Notes under the pieces: generated by a model
The model's input: only the letters and a program-made list of their open reading frames with translations
Told to the model about the DNA's origin: nothing
The model's database searches: none
NCBI GenBank assembly: GCA_014529385.2
Contig: CM043968.1
Span: 28,667,513-28,731,512 of the forward strand
Direction: 5' to 3'
Source: Adiantum capillus-veneris
Taxonomy: Eukaryota > Streptophyta > Polypodiopsida > Polypodiales > Pteridaceae
DNA: 64,000 nt
Program-made: the position numbers and the translations under genes
Shown here: in pieces, positions 32,157-44,247 of the stretch
Position numbering within the stretch: position 1 is the stretch's first letter
How the letters are laid out: each line of letters starts with the position of its first letter

Positions 32157-35100
32157 AAGGGGAGTAAGCCCAAAGCTTTGCGGAAAGCTTCAAGCTTCTC
32201 ACGAGACAATGCCTTTGTGAAAAGATCTGCAAGGTTGTCCTGTGTTGGCACATAAGCCAAGCTGATCTCTCCTGCTGAGAGCCTCTCCCTGACATAGTGG
32301 TAATGCACCTCAATGTGCTTTGTGCGAGCATGAAGAATTGGGTTCCTCGCAACTGCTAATGCACTCCGACTGTGAGTGTAGATAGTGTTGGCAGTGTCCT
32401 ATCCAACACCCAAATCAGCCATAAGGCGTCTGAGCCATACACACTCAACCGTAGCTGTGAAGATTGCCCTGTACTCAACCTCACAAATCAAAGTGGCCAC
32501 AGTAGGTTGCTTCTTGCTCAACCATGATATACATGAACTGCCAAGCATGAAACAAAAACCACTTGTGGACACTCGTGTGTCAAAACAACCAACCCAATCT
32601 GAGTTCGAAAAAGCTTGTAAGCCTGGCGGCAATGATCCCCCTTGGGATAAAACAAGCCAAGATGTAAAGTGCCATCAAGGTAGCGGAAAATCCTCTTGAC
32701 AGCCTGCCAATTCTTAGACCCTGGGCTATGCATAAATCTTCTGACCTGTGAGATTGCAAATTGAATATCCGCCTCGTGTTGCATACATAAATGAGGCAAC
32801 CAACAACAGTTTGGTAAAGAGTGACATCAGCAGGATCGCCAGCATCATGTAGACTCAACTTCAAACCTGTTTCCATGGGAGTGGCAATAGGTTTGCAATC
32901 CTCAAGTCCAAACTTACATAGCAATGTCTCTATGTAACTTTTCTGACACAAGGCAATACCACCATCACACTGCTTAAACTGTATACCCAAATAATGATGC
33001 AACAACCCCAAATCTTTCATCTTGAAAGTAGCATTCAAATCAGCCTTAAATTCAGCAATATGTCTCTCATTTGGTCCAGTGATCAGCAAATCATCGACAT
33101 AAAGAACCACAATGAGAAGTACATCACCCTCATGCTTTACATACAATGTGCTTTCTGTTGGACTATTACAAAAGCCTCGTTTCACCAAATGAGTGTCAGC
33201 TTTCTCATACCAAGCACGAGGAGATTGCTTCAACCCATACAAAGCCTTCTTACATTTGCACACTTTGTCCTCTTGTCCTTTTATGACAAAACCGCGAGCC
33301 TGCGTTACATGAACTTCCTCAAATATGTCACCATTCAAGAAAGCAGTAACAATGTTTGATTGATGTACATCCCAACCAAAATGAGCTGCCAATGCACATA
33401 GAAAACGCATAATAGTCATACGACAAGTGGGAGAAAAAGTCTCTTCATAATCTATGCCTTTTTGCTGTGCATAACCCTTTGCAACAAGTCGAGCCTTATG
33501 GCGATCGATCTCACCATCCGGGTTGCGTTTCAACTTGTAAACCCACTTCGTACCAATGGCCTGTTTGCTAGGAGGAAAATCACATAAAGTCCATGTGTCA
33601 TTCTCTATAAGTGCATCATATTCTGATTGCATGGCAACCATCCAATTTTTTGAATTTTGTGCTTCATCAAAAGATAGAGGCTCCTCAACATCATGTAAGC
33701 TAGACACAGCCAAAGCATAACAATCTGATGCATAAGATGCATGGCGAGAGCCTGAACGAGTATGACTAGACAGAGAGAGGTGCATCCAAATTACTGTCAC
33801 GCAAAGTGTGCACCAGCCATTTTGGCATACCTCTAGCCTGCTCATTTTCAGCCCTTTCCTCATCAAGTACATCATGTACATCTGCATCAGTAATAGCCTG
33901 ATCTGTAACATTTTTAGAAACCCCTATAGGTTGTACAGTTGCCTCATTGGAACTTACATTTGTATTACCACCACTGAAAAGAGGCAACAAAGTGTCATAA
34001 ATGTCCTGTGAGCTTACATTAATGTCTCTAGTACATGACAGCAAGGACTGAACAGAATCTTCCACAAACACTACATCCCGTGAAACCAGAATACACTTTG
34101 TTTGCGGATGATATAACCTATAACCTTTGCTTTCAGCACTATAACCAACAAAAATACATTTGACAGCCTTATCATCCAATTTTCTGCGCTGTGTTTGTGG
34201 CACCAAAGCATATGCCAAATAGCCAAAAACACGCTTGTGCTCAATAGAAGGCTTTCTATCATGCCATGCTTCATATGGAGTAATAGACTGCAAAGTTTTC
34301 ATAGGACACCTGTTTAGTACATAAGTGGCACACATGATGGCCTCAAGCCAAAAAGAATGCGGCAAAGCTTGACTTTTGACCATACATCATTCCATTTTCG
34401 TCAGTGACCTATTTTTCCTCTCAGCAACACCATTTTGCCGAGGTGTATAAGGCACTGTACATTGGTGTTTTATCCCACGACTAGCCAGAAATGCATTAAA
34501 TTCATGAGACATATACTCCCCCCCTCGATCCGAATGAAGGCTGCCCATAGTACATTTTGAGACATTTTCAGCCATAGCCAGAAATTGTTTGCAGCACATA
34601 AAAACTTTGGACTTCGCTTTAAGGGGAAATACCCATGCATGCTTGGAGTAATCATCAATGAAAGTCACGAAGTAAAGGTAATTGCCCAAGGATGGAGTTT
34701 GCATGGGCCCACAAACATCACTATGCACAAGCTGCAACCTCCATGTGGCCCGAATTGAACCATCCTTTGGAAACTTAGAACGCTACATCTTACCCAAAAT
34801 ACAGCCTTCACAAACATGTTTGACAATTGCTTCAAGAGGCAGCAAAGAAGCAACCATATCAGATTTCTGCAAACGTAGCAAACTGGCAAAATTCACATGA
34901 CCAAAACGTGCTTGCCAAAGTTTTGCATCTGAAATAGCCCTTGAATCTACAACTGCTTTTGCAAACTTTTGTCCAGACTTGTCATACAAAGTAGCATATA
35001 TAGCCCACGACACAAAAGGCCAGATGCAACAATTTCATCACCAAAACTGTGATCATGAACTGTACATCTGTCATCCACAAATTTGACTACAAGTCCAAGT

Positions 35101-35450
35101 CTAGCAAGTGCAGATATAGACAAAAGATTCTTCTTGATCCCAGGTACATAAAGTGCATCAACAAGTGTGAAAGAACTGCCATTTTGCAGCAGTAAGCACA
35201 ATCTTTCCAACTCCCTAAACCGGATAAGAGGCATTGTTGGCACAAGTGACTGAATTCCCATGAGGGACAGACTCGAGAGGGGTGAACAATTCACGATGTG
35301 CGGTAATGTGCTTTGTAGCACCACTATCGAAATACCACACATGTGAATCTGCAGCAACTGACATGCATGCATCATGGACAGTTGGATTGTAAGTACACTC
35401 TCAACTAAAAGCACGATCTGCATCGACACTAGCATCACAGTCTCCTTTCA
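32157..35450 (-). pseudogene. Element G pol (protease, integrase, RT, RNase H)
   Basis: Protease WYFDSGATKHI near 35335-35305. Integrase zinc region LWQARFGHVNF/CEGCILGK (~34920-34800), then a stop, core FIDDYSKHAWVF and SDRGGEYMS (~34650-34510), PYTPRQNGVAERKNRS, and a stop after LTKME (34387). Middle part 34383-33766. RT 33911 to ~32750 with KARLVAKGYAQQKGIDYEE, SPTCRMTIMRFL, TAFLNGDIFEEVHV and the catalytic LYVDDLLIT. A frameshift after CNTRR (~32790). RNase H at ~32640-32160 (NSDWVGCFDTRVSTSGF, HIEVHYHYVRERL). The inactivating changes are few, so the copy is fairly young. Confidence 0.9.
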
Positions 35451-36431
35451 CTAAAGATCAACAATGGCTGCATTTGTAGTGGAACCAGCAATTGCAGTGG
35501 AACCACCCTCTTTCTTCTTAGCCTCTTTGGCCTTCAACTTAGGACATGACTTGATCAAGTGATCATTAGCTTTACAATAATGGCAACGCATCTTCTTTTT
35601 GCCCTTATCACCAGAATTTCCAGACAAATTGTTCCCATCAGAAGCATTACGAACATAAGTTTTTCCACTCACAGTAGAACCATAAGAAGTGGCTGCATTG
35701 CTGTTACCACCCTTTCTTTGAGAAGCAATAAAAGCCTGTTCAACTGCACGCTGCCTAGTCCTGTTTTTTCTGGAAAGTGATTCTTGCAATAGCAATGTGC
35801 ATAATGCATCAAACTTGACAACTTCAGGATTTCCTTGGGTCATAAGTCTCCAAGTACTAGCAAAATTTTGGTAAGAATCTGGTAAGGCGTCAAGAACAGT
35901 GTGCACAAGGGAACTGTCTGAAATGACTTCATCTGCAGAAATAAGTTGCTCATTGATATCCTTGACACTAGCAAGGAAAGTGTTCATATCATCTTCCTCA
36001 TGCATAATCTTCGACTCCAGCTCTTTACGCAGCAAAGCAATTTTTGCCTCATTATGACTTGCATAAAGACTTGCTAGAATATCCCAAGCCTGTTTTGCAG
36101 ATTTTGCTGAACGAATGTGAGGAACAATGGTGCGCTTCACAGACAGCACAATCAATGCATGAGCCTGCGCATCCTTTACATCCCAACGAGCTTGTTCTGC
36201 CGTAGGCAAAACAACTCTAATAGCAGCAATCCTTACAGCAAGACCTGCAACATCCTCAACATCGCCTACATCCTCAGAACCAGGACGTACATCAATGCCG
36301 TGCACAATATTCCAGAGGCCCTTTGACACAAGAACGTGTTGCATCATATAAGCCCACATAGGGTAGTTGTCGCCATCCATAATGTCCCCAACAACAAACA
36401 TCTTGAACACATATGTGTTGTTGTCGGCCAT
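35451..36431 (-). CDS. Element G gag, open reading frame
   Basis: MADNNTYVFKMF starts at 36431 and runs 326 codons without a stop to TAG 35451-35453. An upstream in-frame extension to 36569 exists, but this ATG matches the start region of F. Copia gag core: DNYPMWAYMMQHVLV, WDILASLYASHNEAK, ALPDSYQNFASTWRLM. Zinc knuckle CHYCKANDHLIKSC (CX2CX4HX4C) near 35585-35545. The protein would form particles and bind element RNA. The pol frame begins in the -1 frame just after the stop, as in F. Confidence 0.85.
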   Translation of the reverse strand: MADNNTYVFKMFVVGDIMDGDNYPMWAYMMQHVLVSKGLWNIVHGIDVRPGSEDVGDVEDVAGLAVRIAAIRVVLPTAEQARWDVKDAQAHALIVLSVKRTIVPHIRSAKSAKQAWDILASLYASHNEAKIALLRKELESKIMHEEDDMNTFLASVKDINEQLISADEVISDSSLVHTVLDALPDSYQNFASTWRLMTQGNPEVVKFDALCTLLLQESLSRKNRTRQRAVEQAFIASQRKGGNSNAATSYGSTVSGKTYVRNASDGNNLSGNSGDKGKKKMRCHYCKANDHLIKSCPKLKAKEAKKKEGGSTAIAGSTTNAAIVDL

Positions 36432-36777
36432 GGTAAATGCTACACCTGATGTGAAAACTGCTGAAAATAGGAGAAACAGAGCGGGAACAACACGTGCTAT
36501 ATAGCACAAACCGTAGAAGACTGTAAGGCACCTGTTATGCAGAAAACGACATTGACAGAATTTCTGCAAAATGACGAAATTGCATGTGCAGACCTACCTA
36601 TAGTGGAAACGGAGGCCAAAATGAGCCCGAATAAAAAATCTGAGCAGACTGAGCTCTACGAGGCTGCCCAAAAATTTTGTCGACCTGCGAACGCTCGCCA
36701 AAGCTCACTGAAATCGGAGAAAGTGAGCAGGCGTGTAGAGCAGCTGGCGACTAAGCCTAGGAGGGAGGACACAACCT

Positions 36778-36789
36778 GCTCTGATACCA
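36778..36789 (-). other. Primer binding site, element G
   Basis: GCTCTGATACCA on the plus strand, an exact Met-tRNA site, two bases from the LTR. Confidence 0.92.
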
Positions 36790-36791
36790 AT

Positions 36792-37020
36792 TGTTGGAAT
36801 TAGGGTTGCAGAGAAACGCACACAGCTTGGAGAAGACGAAGGATGCTCAAGGCACACAATAGAGAGTGTGTTACTTAGTGTGTAGTGGAAAGATGGATAG
36901 CCCTAGAGTGATGGGCATATATATACAATGCTCGGGGGAAAAAACCTCCTAAAGAGGGAAAAAATGCCCCGACGGTCCTAGGGTGTTCACACACATCACT
37001 ACCACATGTATATGGTAACA
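36792..37020 (-). repeat. 5' LTR of element G
   Basis: Highly similar to 31844-32071 and to the F LTRs. Confidence 0.92.
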
Positions 37021-37025
37021 TAACC

Positions 37026-38676
37026 GAATGGTGGATTTTGAGGTTTCTCTCTCATGAGTCTATCCACAAATATGTGGACAAGTTTTGGGATTTACATTTC
37101 AAGGCTACTGTCTTTCAAAAGATAGACTTTGCTGAGCAAAAGCAAGATTTCTGTGCGGGATTACCTGAAGAGATGGCTGAGTATGTCCACTCTCAACGGC
37201 TTGGTTCTATCAGCGAAGTAATCCACCATGCCATGGTTGCTTCACACATCAATTTCCAACAAGGGGTTAGACGGATGTCAAGCCCATGGAAAATAAAGAC
37301 AAAAGTGATGCAAAGGGAAAAGTTAATGCCCAAAACTCTTCCCAAGGCCATTCCAACAATAACAACAACAATCGGTCCAAGGAGAAAGGGGTTTACAAAG
37401 GTAAAAATAAACTCTCTCCTGAAGAGCTTGAAACTTTTTGCAGGGATCACAAATGTTTTAAGTGTGGGGAGCAAGGACATGGTTATCGTTCTTGCCCCAA
37501 AAGAAATGCTTGCAATGAGACTCCTAGAGCTTCCACTATTGAAGCTCCCAAAGAGGATGCTCATTGCAAAGGATCACCTCTCTCCTATGCTTGGGGAATG
37601 GTAAAGGAGCATGATGCCTTCATCTTGTTTGACCCTAGTTCTGCTCACAACTTCATATCAATGGATGGCCACCAAGTTGGGCATTCAAGCTTTTGAGATG
37701 GGAGATGCTGTAACTGTTGATGCTATTTCAAGGGACAACAAGCCTCCGTTACTCCCTTGATTGGGAAGTTGAGGCTTCATGTCCAAAGCTATGTCGACAA
37801 AGAAGACTTCTTTATCTCTCCTCTCCAACATGAGGATGTTGTCCTAGGGGTACCATGGTTCAATCGTGGCTGCCAACATGAAGTTACCTGAAAGGAGAAT
37901 CTACTTCACCTATAGGGGAAAGAATATGTATATAGATGCTAATGAGTCTGGTCGTACTATACCACTTGTAAATCCGCTTGCCCTTAATAAATCAATGAAG
38001 AGCTCAGTTTCTACGTACATGATTTTTGTCAAAGAGTCCCGAAAAGGCCCAAATGTTTCATCGAAGGTGAATGGTAGGAATCAAGAAGAGTTAGACTTGT
38101 CTAACTTTCTAAAAGGATTCCAAGATGTGTTCATCGATGATATCCCTATGGACTTACCTCCAAAACGAGGGGATGATGACCATCGCATTGAGCTCCTATC
38201 AGGAAGCTCACTGCCTAACAAACCTCCTTATCGAGTTTCACAAGCTCTATAAGACGAGATCATGAGGCAAGTACAAGAATTGGTAGACAAAGGGATGGTG
38301 AGGCATAGAACCTCTCTCTTTTGTTCTCCAATCCTTTTAGTACAAAAGAAAGATGGTACATACCGCATGTGTGTGGACTATCGCACTAAACCATATCACT
38401 ATCAAAAATAGATTTCCCATATCTCGGGTAGAAGATCTGTTTGATAAGCTACAAGGCTCTACCTACTTCAGTAGGATTGACCTTAAAAGTGGCTACCATC
38501 AAATAAGGATAGTGAATGAAGATATCCTAAAGACCGTGTTTCGTACAATGTTTGGCCTTTATGAATATCTAGTCATGCCTTTTGGCTTGACTAATGCACC
38601 AACTACATTCAATCGGTTAATGGAGAAATTTTTTAGCCCCTACCACAAATTCACTGGAGTGTTCTTTGATGATATC
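37026..38676 (+). pseudogene. Element H gag end, protease and RT first half
   Basis: The capsid region resumes (EWWILRFLSHESIHKY, FDFAEQKQDFCAGLPEEM-like). Knuckle CFKCGEQGHGYRSC at 37454-37495. Protease site LFDPSSAHNF at 37631-37645, where gypsy proteases have D-S/T-G-A, so it is probably inactive. Linker ~37866-38250 (DDIPMDLPPKRGDDDH, PPYRVSQAL, stop). RT ~38260-38676: MRQVQELVDKGMVRHRTS, ILLVQKKDGTYRMCVDYR, LKSGYHQIRI, FGLTNAPTTFNRLME, ending VFFDDI where element I is inserted. The second half is at 44248. Confidence 0.88.
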
Positions 38677-39449
38677 TGTAAGAAAATAAGACGTAGCTAA
38701 ATAGATTTTTGAGTAGATTACTTAATGGAGAGAGATAGATTTCACACACAAGAGATTATAGAGTAGAGAGAGAGAGAGAGAGTACACACGATATACGTGG
38801 TTCACCCAATGTGGGCTACGTCCACGGGAAAGCAGCCACTCAATGGCTTTAGCACTTCAAAAGAAGAAGTAGTTTACAAAGGGATTAAACCCTTGATAGA
38901 GCTCCCGCCTTGCTTCACTCTCACCACCTCACACTCACCTTGTTGCATCAACTTCACACTATAAAATGTGTGTAGAAATGGCCTCCTTTTATAGGCCAAA
39001 AGGGCTGCCCTCTCTAATGAGAGATAGCCATGTGTAGCCGCCCTTGTGCGAATAAGTTCAAATCAGACCCTCCAATCCGCCCATGTGTGGCCGCCCTTGA
39101 GAAGACAAGTCCGCTTTTCAATTCGGCCACCGGCCACCGGCCATTGACTTCCGACCACAGGCCACCGGCCATTGACTTCCGACCACCGGCCATCGGCCAT
39201 TGACTACCGACCACCGGTCAACCGACCGGTTGTTTTCCGACCACTTTTCGGCCGCCGGCCGGCCATAATATTCCGGCGAAAAGGAGCGGCGGAAAGGAAT
39301 ATTGCCCCTGATTCTTGTCCGTGAAAATTTTGGTTTCCGGTGAGTGATTTTCCTTCACGCACGATGGCTTCTCCTCATAATGGGGGCCTTACAAATGTGC
39401 GCTTTTACCACAGAAAATTACAAGGGTAAATCAAGCTCCATACTTAACA
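38677..39449 (-). repeat. 3' LTR of element I
   Basis: Contains the GC-rich GGCCACCGGCCATTGACTTC-type minisatellite (~39120-39260) and a (GA)n tract (~38766-38783). Reversed polypurine tract ATCTCCCACTTGG at 39450-39462. Confidence 0.92.
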
Positions 39450-39509
39450 ATCTCCCACTTGGAGACTGATCTCCAAACCAAACCTGTGACTGCTTTCCAT
39501 TCTGGCTTC

Positions 39510-41036
39510 TTATCCTTGAATGCCGATTGAAGATGAGCAAAAGCTCAACTTCTCCTTGTTGACCACCTTTGTAAACATGTCTGCAGGATTTTCACTTGTA
39601 TGCACCTTTCCTAGCTTGAGCTGTCCCTCTTCCAAAAGAGTGCGTATGAAGTGATACCTCACCTCAATGTGCTTTGTCCTTGAATAAAAGGCTGAGTTCT
39701 TCGCAAGATGGATAGTGCTTTGTCTATCATTGTACAAGACACAATTGTCTTGTTTGAATCCAAGCTCTTCTAAGAATCTGTGAAGCCACATAATTTCTTT
39801 GCTTGCCTCCGTCATTGCTACATACTCTGCTTCCGTGGTAGAAAGTGAAACCACTTTCTGCAGCTTTGAAGCCCAGCTTACTGCTGTGCCTCCAACCGTG
39901 AACACATAGCCAGTAGTGCTCCTTCGAGTATCTTTGTCACCTGCCATATCTGCATCAGCATACCCTTCTAGAAAAATATCAGTTCCTCCAAAATACAAAG
40001 CATTTGTTGTTGTCCCTTTTAGATACCTAAGTATCCACTTCACAGCTTGCCAATGCTCTTTACCTGGGTTTTCCATGAACCTACTCACAACTCTCACTGC
40101 ATGTGCAATGTCTGGCCTTGTCCAGACCATAACATACATTAGAGAACCTACCGCTGTAGCATATGGAACTTTAGCCATATAGGCTATCTCCTCTTGTGTC
40201 TTCGGACACATATCCTTCGTTAGTTTAAAATGACCAGCCAAAGGTGTAGAAACTGGTTTTGCATTTTGTATTGCAAACCTTTCTAGTACCTTCTTGATGT
40301 AATATTCTTGAGATAGCTTTATTGTCTTCTTCGTCCTGTCCCTTGATATTTTCATACCAAGTATCCTCTTTGCAGCACCTAAATCTTTCATTGAAAAAGA
40401 TTTGGACAGCTCCTCTTTTAGGTCTTTGATGTCCTGCATGTTAGCACTTGCAATCAACATGTCATCAACATACAACATTAGGATAATGAATTTTCCATCT
40501 CCCAAATTCTTCGTGTAGACGCAGTGATCCGAGTTGCATCGTGTGAATCCATGATCCAACATCCATCGATCAAACTTTAAGTACCATTGTCTTGATGCTT
40601 GCTTTAAACCATACAAGCTCTTCTTTAATCTGCAAACCATTTTCTCCTTACCTTTTACTTCATACCCCTTTGGATGAAGCATGTAGATTTCCTCCTCTAA
40701 GTCACCGTGAGGGAATGCCGTATTTACATCCATTTGCTCAAGATTTAGATCATGAGCAGCCACAAGGCTTAAGACAAGCCTAATTGAGTTCATTTTTACA
40801 ACAGGAGAAAATATTTCATTGAAGTCAATACCTTTCTTTTGAGAAAAACCTTTTACCACAAGCCTAGACTTGTACCTTTTCTTCCCACCTTCTTCTTCCT
40901 TCAGCTTGTACACCCATTTGTTTTGAAGTGCCCGCTTACCTTTAGGAAACTCAACCAACTCCCATGTTTGGTTGCGATGTAGTGAGTCCATCTCCACTTG
41001 CATGCTCTTCGTCCATTGTTCTTTGGATTCATGTTA
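39510..41036 (-). pseudogene. Element I RT and RNase H (3' part of polyprotein)
   Basis: It follows the TAA at 41034-41036 (CAA in K) and is open to 39510. RT: TWELVEFPKGKRALQNKWVY, KSRLVVKGFSQKKGIDFNE, MDVNTAFPHGDLEEEIYML, LYGLKQASRQWYLKFD, catalytic LYVDDMLIAS. RNase H: YADADMAGDKDTRRSTTGYV, LSTTEAEYVAMTEASKEIM, HIEVRYHFIRTLLEEGQ, ADMFTKVV. All canonical acidic residues appear kept. Only the upstream stops prevent expression as gag-pol. Confidence 0.92.
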
Positions 41037-43391
41037 CATAGCTTCTTCGTATGATTCCGGCTCTCCAGAATCTGAGATCAAGAGATGGTTGAAGGAAGGA
41101 ACAAACCTTTCTGGAGGTCTACTTGCTCTTGTAGATCTTCGGGGAATAGGTTGAGGCTCCTCATTTGGTTGACGTTGTTGCACATTGTCACCGTTTGCAG
41201 TCCTTGAGTCTTCACCGTCCTCAAGCTCCATGTACTCATCACCTGTTTCTTTTGTTTGTTTTCTTTCGAAGCAATCTTTGTACATATTTTGTTCGTTAAA
41301 AATTACATCCCTACTCCTTAAGATTTTACCATCTTCAGGATTCCATAGGCGATACCCAAAGTCTCCTTCTCCATAGCCAATGAAGAAACACTTTTTGGAC
41401 TTTGCATCTAGCTTTGATCTTAGGCTTCTATCTATGTGCATGAAAGCCTCACACCCAAACACTTTGAGAAATGCATAATTCACCGGTTTACCTGTCCATG
41501 CCTCTTCTGGAACTCCCCCATCCAATGCCGTTGAGGGTGACCGATTGATTAAGTACACAGACGTACTTACAGCTTCCGCCCAAAGCTCAAGCGGTAGGCC
41601 TGCATGTAGCCGCATGCTTCGTGCTCGTTCCATGATTGTGCTGTTCATCCTTTCTGAAATCCCATTTTGTTGAGGTGTCCTTGGGGTTGTCCTTTGCCTC
41701 CGAATGCCATTGCTAGCACAAAAGCTTTCAAAAGCTTGGCTGCAATATTCGCCTCCATTGTCGGATCTGAGGCATTTAACCTTGGTACCTGTTTCATTTT
41801 CCACAAAGGCTTTCCACCTTTGAAATATGGAAAATACATTGGATTTATTCTTCATGACATAAACCCATGTTTTTCTACTCGCATCGTCTATGAATGTTAC
41901 ATAGTACAATGAGCCACCAAGTGATGGTGTACTTGCAGGACCCCAAACATCAGAATGAACCAACTGAAGTTTTTTAGTTTTTCTTTCATTTCCTAATTTT
42001 TGAAATTTTACCCTCTTTTGTTTACCATAAACACAATCTTCACAGAACTCTAAGTCCACTTCTTTCAAACCTGGTAGAAGCTTCTTTGTTTGAAGGATTT
42101 GCATTCCTTTGGCACTCATATGCCCAAGTCGGTAGTGCCACACCGCACTGTCAACTTCTTTAGTTGTTGCACAACCTGAAGGTTGCATGCTAACAGTACA
42201 CAAGTAAAGTGTACCGACTTTTTCTCCCTTGGCAACCACCAAAGATCCCTTTGAGATCTTCCACCGTTTGTGTCCAAATGCAATGTTGTGACCTTCATCG
42301 TCCAATTGTCCTGTAGAGATCAAATTTCTGCGAAGAGAAGGAACATGCCTAACATCTTTAAGCTTCCATTCATTTTCGTTAGCAGTTTTGACAGAAACTG
42401 TACCTTTGCCGACAATCTCACAAGCTTCATCATCTCCCAAGTATACATACCTAAAATTACCTTTGGTGTAGTCTTGGAAATGTTGCTTGTGTGGTGTCGC
42501 ATGGAATGAAGCCCCGGAATCTACTATCCAGGAATTAGACACACTGTCTAATGAGAGAATTAGAGCATCTTGCTCTACTTTACCTGCCACATTGGCCTCT
42601 GATGTTGGCTTGTTGTCTTGAGACTCTGTCTCCTTCTTCTTCTTGGACCAGCAATCCTTCTTGACGTGGCCCTTCTTGCCGCAGTTCCAACATTCAAGAA
42701 CTGACTTTGTGCGTGACTTGCTCCGTCTTGAGCGATCATGACCCTTTTGGTTTTTGAACCTCTCCTTAGGCCTTCCTCTTGTTTCCACTGATAGTGCAAC
42801 ACTTGATGATTCTCCTGTGTTTCTCCTTCGCATTTCCTCGCTTAGGAGAACAACCACAACATCATCAAACTTAAGAGTATTTGTGCCAGAGATAGAATTA
42901 CTTACAGCCATCACAAGGCTATCTCAACTATCCGGTAGAGATGATAGTATAAGGAGAGCTCGCACTTCGTCATCGAAATTGATTTTCACTGATCGAAGTT
43001 GACTTATTTTTGTGTTAAAGTCATTTAGGTGTTTTGCAACTGAACCATTCTCTGCCATCTTTAGGTTGAACAAGCGCTTCATAAGAAATACCTTATTTGA
43101 TGCCGATGGTTTCTCGTAGAAGTCGTCAAGTGACTTCATCAAGTCCTCCGTGGTCTTCATCTCCGAAACATTGAAGGTCACAGTTGACGCCAAGCTTAAC
43201 CGGATTGTTCCTAGTGCCTTTCGATCAAGGACAATCCATGCTTCATCTGCCATTGTTGCGGGCTTCTTCGCAAGACCGCATAGTGGCAAATAGAGGTCCT
43301 TCTGGTAGAGATAGTCTTCAATCTGCATCTTCCAATGTTGGTAGTTTTTGCCGTTGAACTTCTCAATCTTGAGCTTTCCTTCCTCCGCCAT
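41037..43391 (-). pseudogene. Element I gag, protease and integrase
   Basis: ATG at 43391 (MAEEGKLKIEKFNGKNYQHW). TGA at 42924-42926 replaces the Trp codon seen in K (SLPDSWDSLV). Knuckle CWNCGKKGHVKKDC (~42695-42654). Protease SWIVDSGASFHATP (~42530). Integrase zinc region WHYRLGHMSAKG...CEDCVYGK (~42140-42020), core LVHSDVWGPA, FIDDASRKTWVYVM, SDNGGEYCSQAF, TPQQNGISERMN; then FIGYGEGDFGYRLW. It ends at TAA 41034. Both stops can arise from single C-to-T/G-to-A changes, as expected from methylated-cytosine decay. Confidence 0.92.
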
Positions 43392-43450
43392 AACTCCCAC
43401 TCAATTCAAGGAATCCTTTCCTTGACATAATTTAGCTACGAGAAAACCTT

Positions 43451-43462
43451 GCTCTGATACCA
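43451..43462 (-). other. Primer binding site, element I
   Basis: GCTCTGATACCA on the plus strand, two bases before the LTR. Confidence 0.92.
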
Positions 43463-43464
43463 GT

Positions 43465-44242
43465 TGTAAGAAAATAAGACGTAGCTAAATAGATTTTTGA
43501 GTAGATTACTTAATGGAGAGAGATAGATTTCACACACAAGAGATTATAGAGTAGAGAGAGAGAGAGAGAGTACACACGATATACGTGGTTCACCCAATGT
43601 GGGCTACGTCCACGGGAAAGCAGCCACTCAATGGCTTTAGCACTTCAAAAGAAGAAGTAGTTTACAAAGGGATTAAACCCTTGATAGAGCTCCCGCCTTG
43701 CTTCACTCTCACCACCTCACACTCACCTTGTTGCATCAACTTCACACTATAAAATGTGTGTAGAAATGGCCTCCTTTTATAGGCCAAAAGGGCTGCCCTC
43801 TCTAATGAGAGATAGCCATGTGTAGCCTCCCTTGTGCGAATAAGTCCAAATCGGACCCTCCAATCCGCCCATGTGTGGCCGCCCTTGAGAAGACAAGTCC
43901 GCTTTTGAATTCGGCCACCGGCCACCAACCATTGACTTCCGACCACAGGCCACCGGCCATTGACTTCCGACCATCGGCCATCGGCCATTGACTACCGGCC
44001 ACCGGCCAACCGACCGGTTGTTTTCCGACCACTTTCCGGCCGCCGGCCGGCGATAATATTCCGACGAAAAGGAATATTCCGGCAAAAAGGAATATTGCCC
44101 CTGATTCTTGTCCGTGAAAATTTTGGTTTCCGGTGAGTGATTTTCCTTGACGCACGATGGCTTCTCCTCATAATGGGGGCCTTACAAATGTGCGCTTTTA
44201 CCACAGAAAATTACAAGGGTAAATCAGGCTCCATACTTAACA
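43465..44242 (-). repeat. 5' LTR of element I
   Basis: Nearly identical to 38677-39449; extra bases around 44065-44090 (repeated AAAAGGAATATTCCGGC-type segment). Confidence 0.92.
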
Positions 44243-44247
44243 ATATC

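Larger units (their letters stand above)
31844..37020 (-). mobile_element. Element G: Ty1/copia LTR retrotransposon inserted in H gag
   Basis: LTRs 31844-32071 and 36792-37020 (228 and 229 bp), primer site 36778-36789. Flanks TGACC (31839-31843) and TAACC (37021-37025) are a TSD with one mismatch. The best preserved member of the F/G family: gag is open and the RT has an intact YVDD. A few stops and frameshifts remain in pol. Confidence 0.94.
38677..44242 (-). mobile_element. Element I: Ty1/copia LTR retrotransposon inserted in H RT
   Basis: LTRs 38677-39449 and 43465-44242 (773 and 778 bp, TGTAAGAAA...CTTAACA in plus orientation), TSD ATATC at 38672-38676 and 44243-44247, primer site 43451-43462. 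A polyprotein of about 1,290 codons is broken by only two stops. LTRs are very similar by eye. Gag start and domain order suggest the Tork/Tnt1 side of copia (inference). Sister copy K lies at 58092-63669 in opposite orientation. Confidence 0.95.

Noticed and set aside
41185..42509. Plus-strand ORFs across element I
   Set aside because: Antisense shadows of the copia polyprotein.
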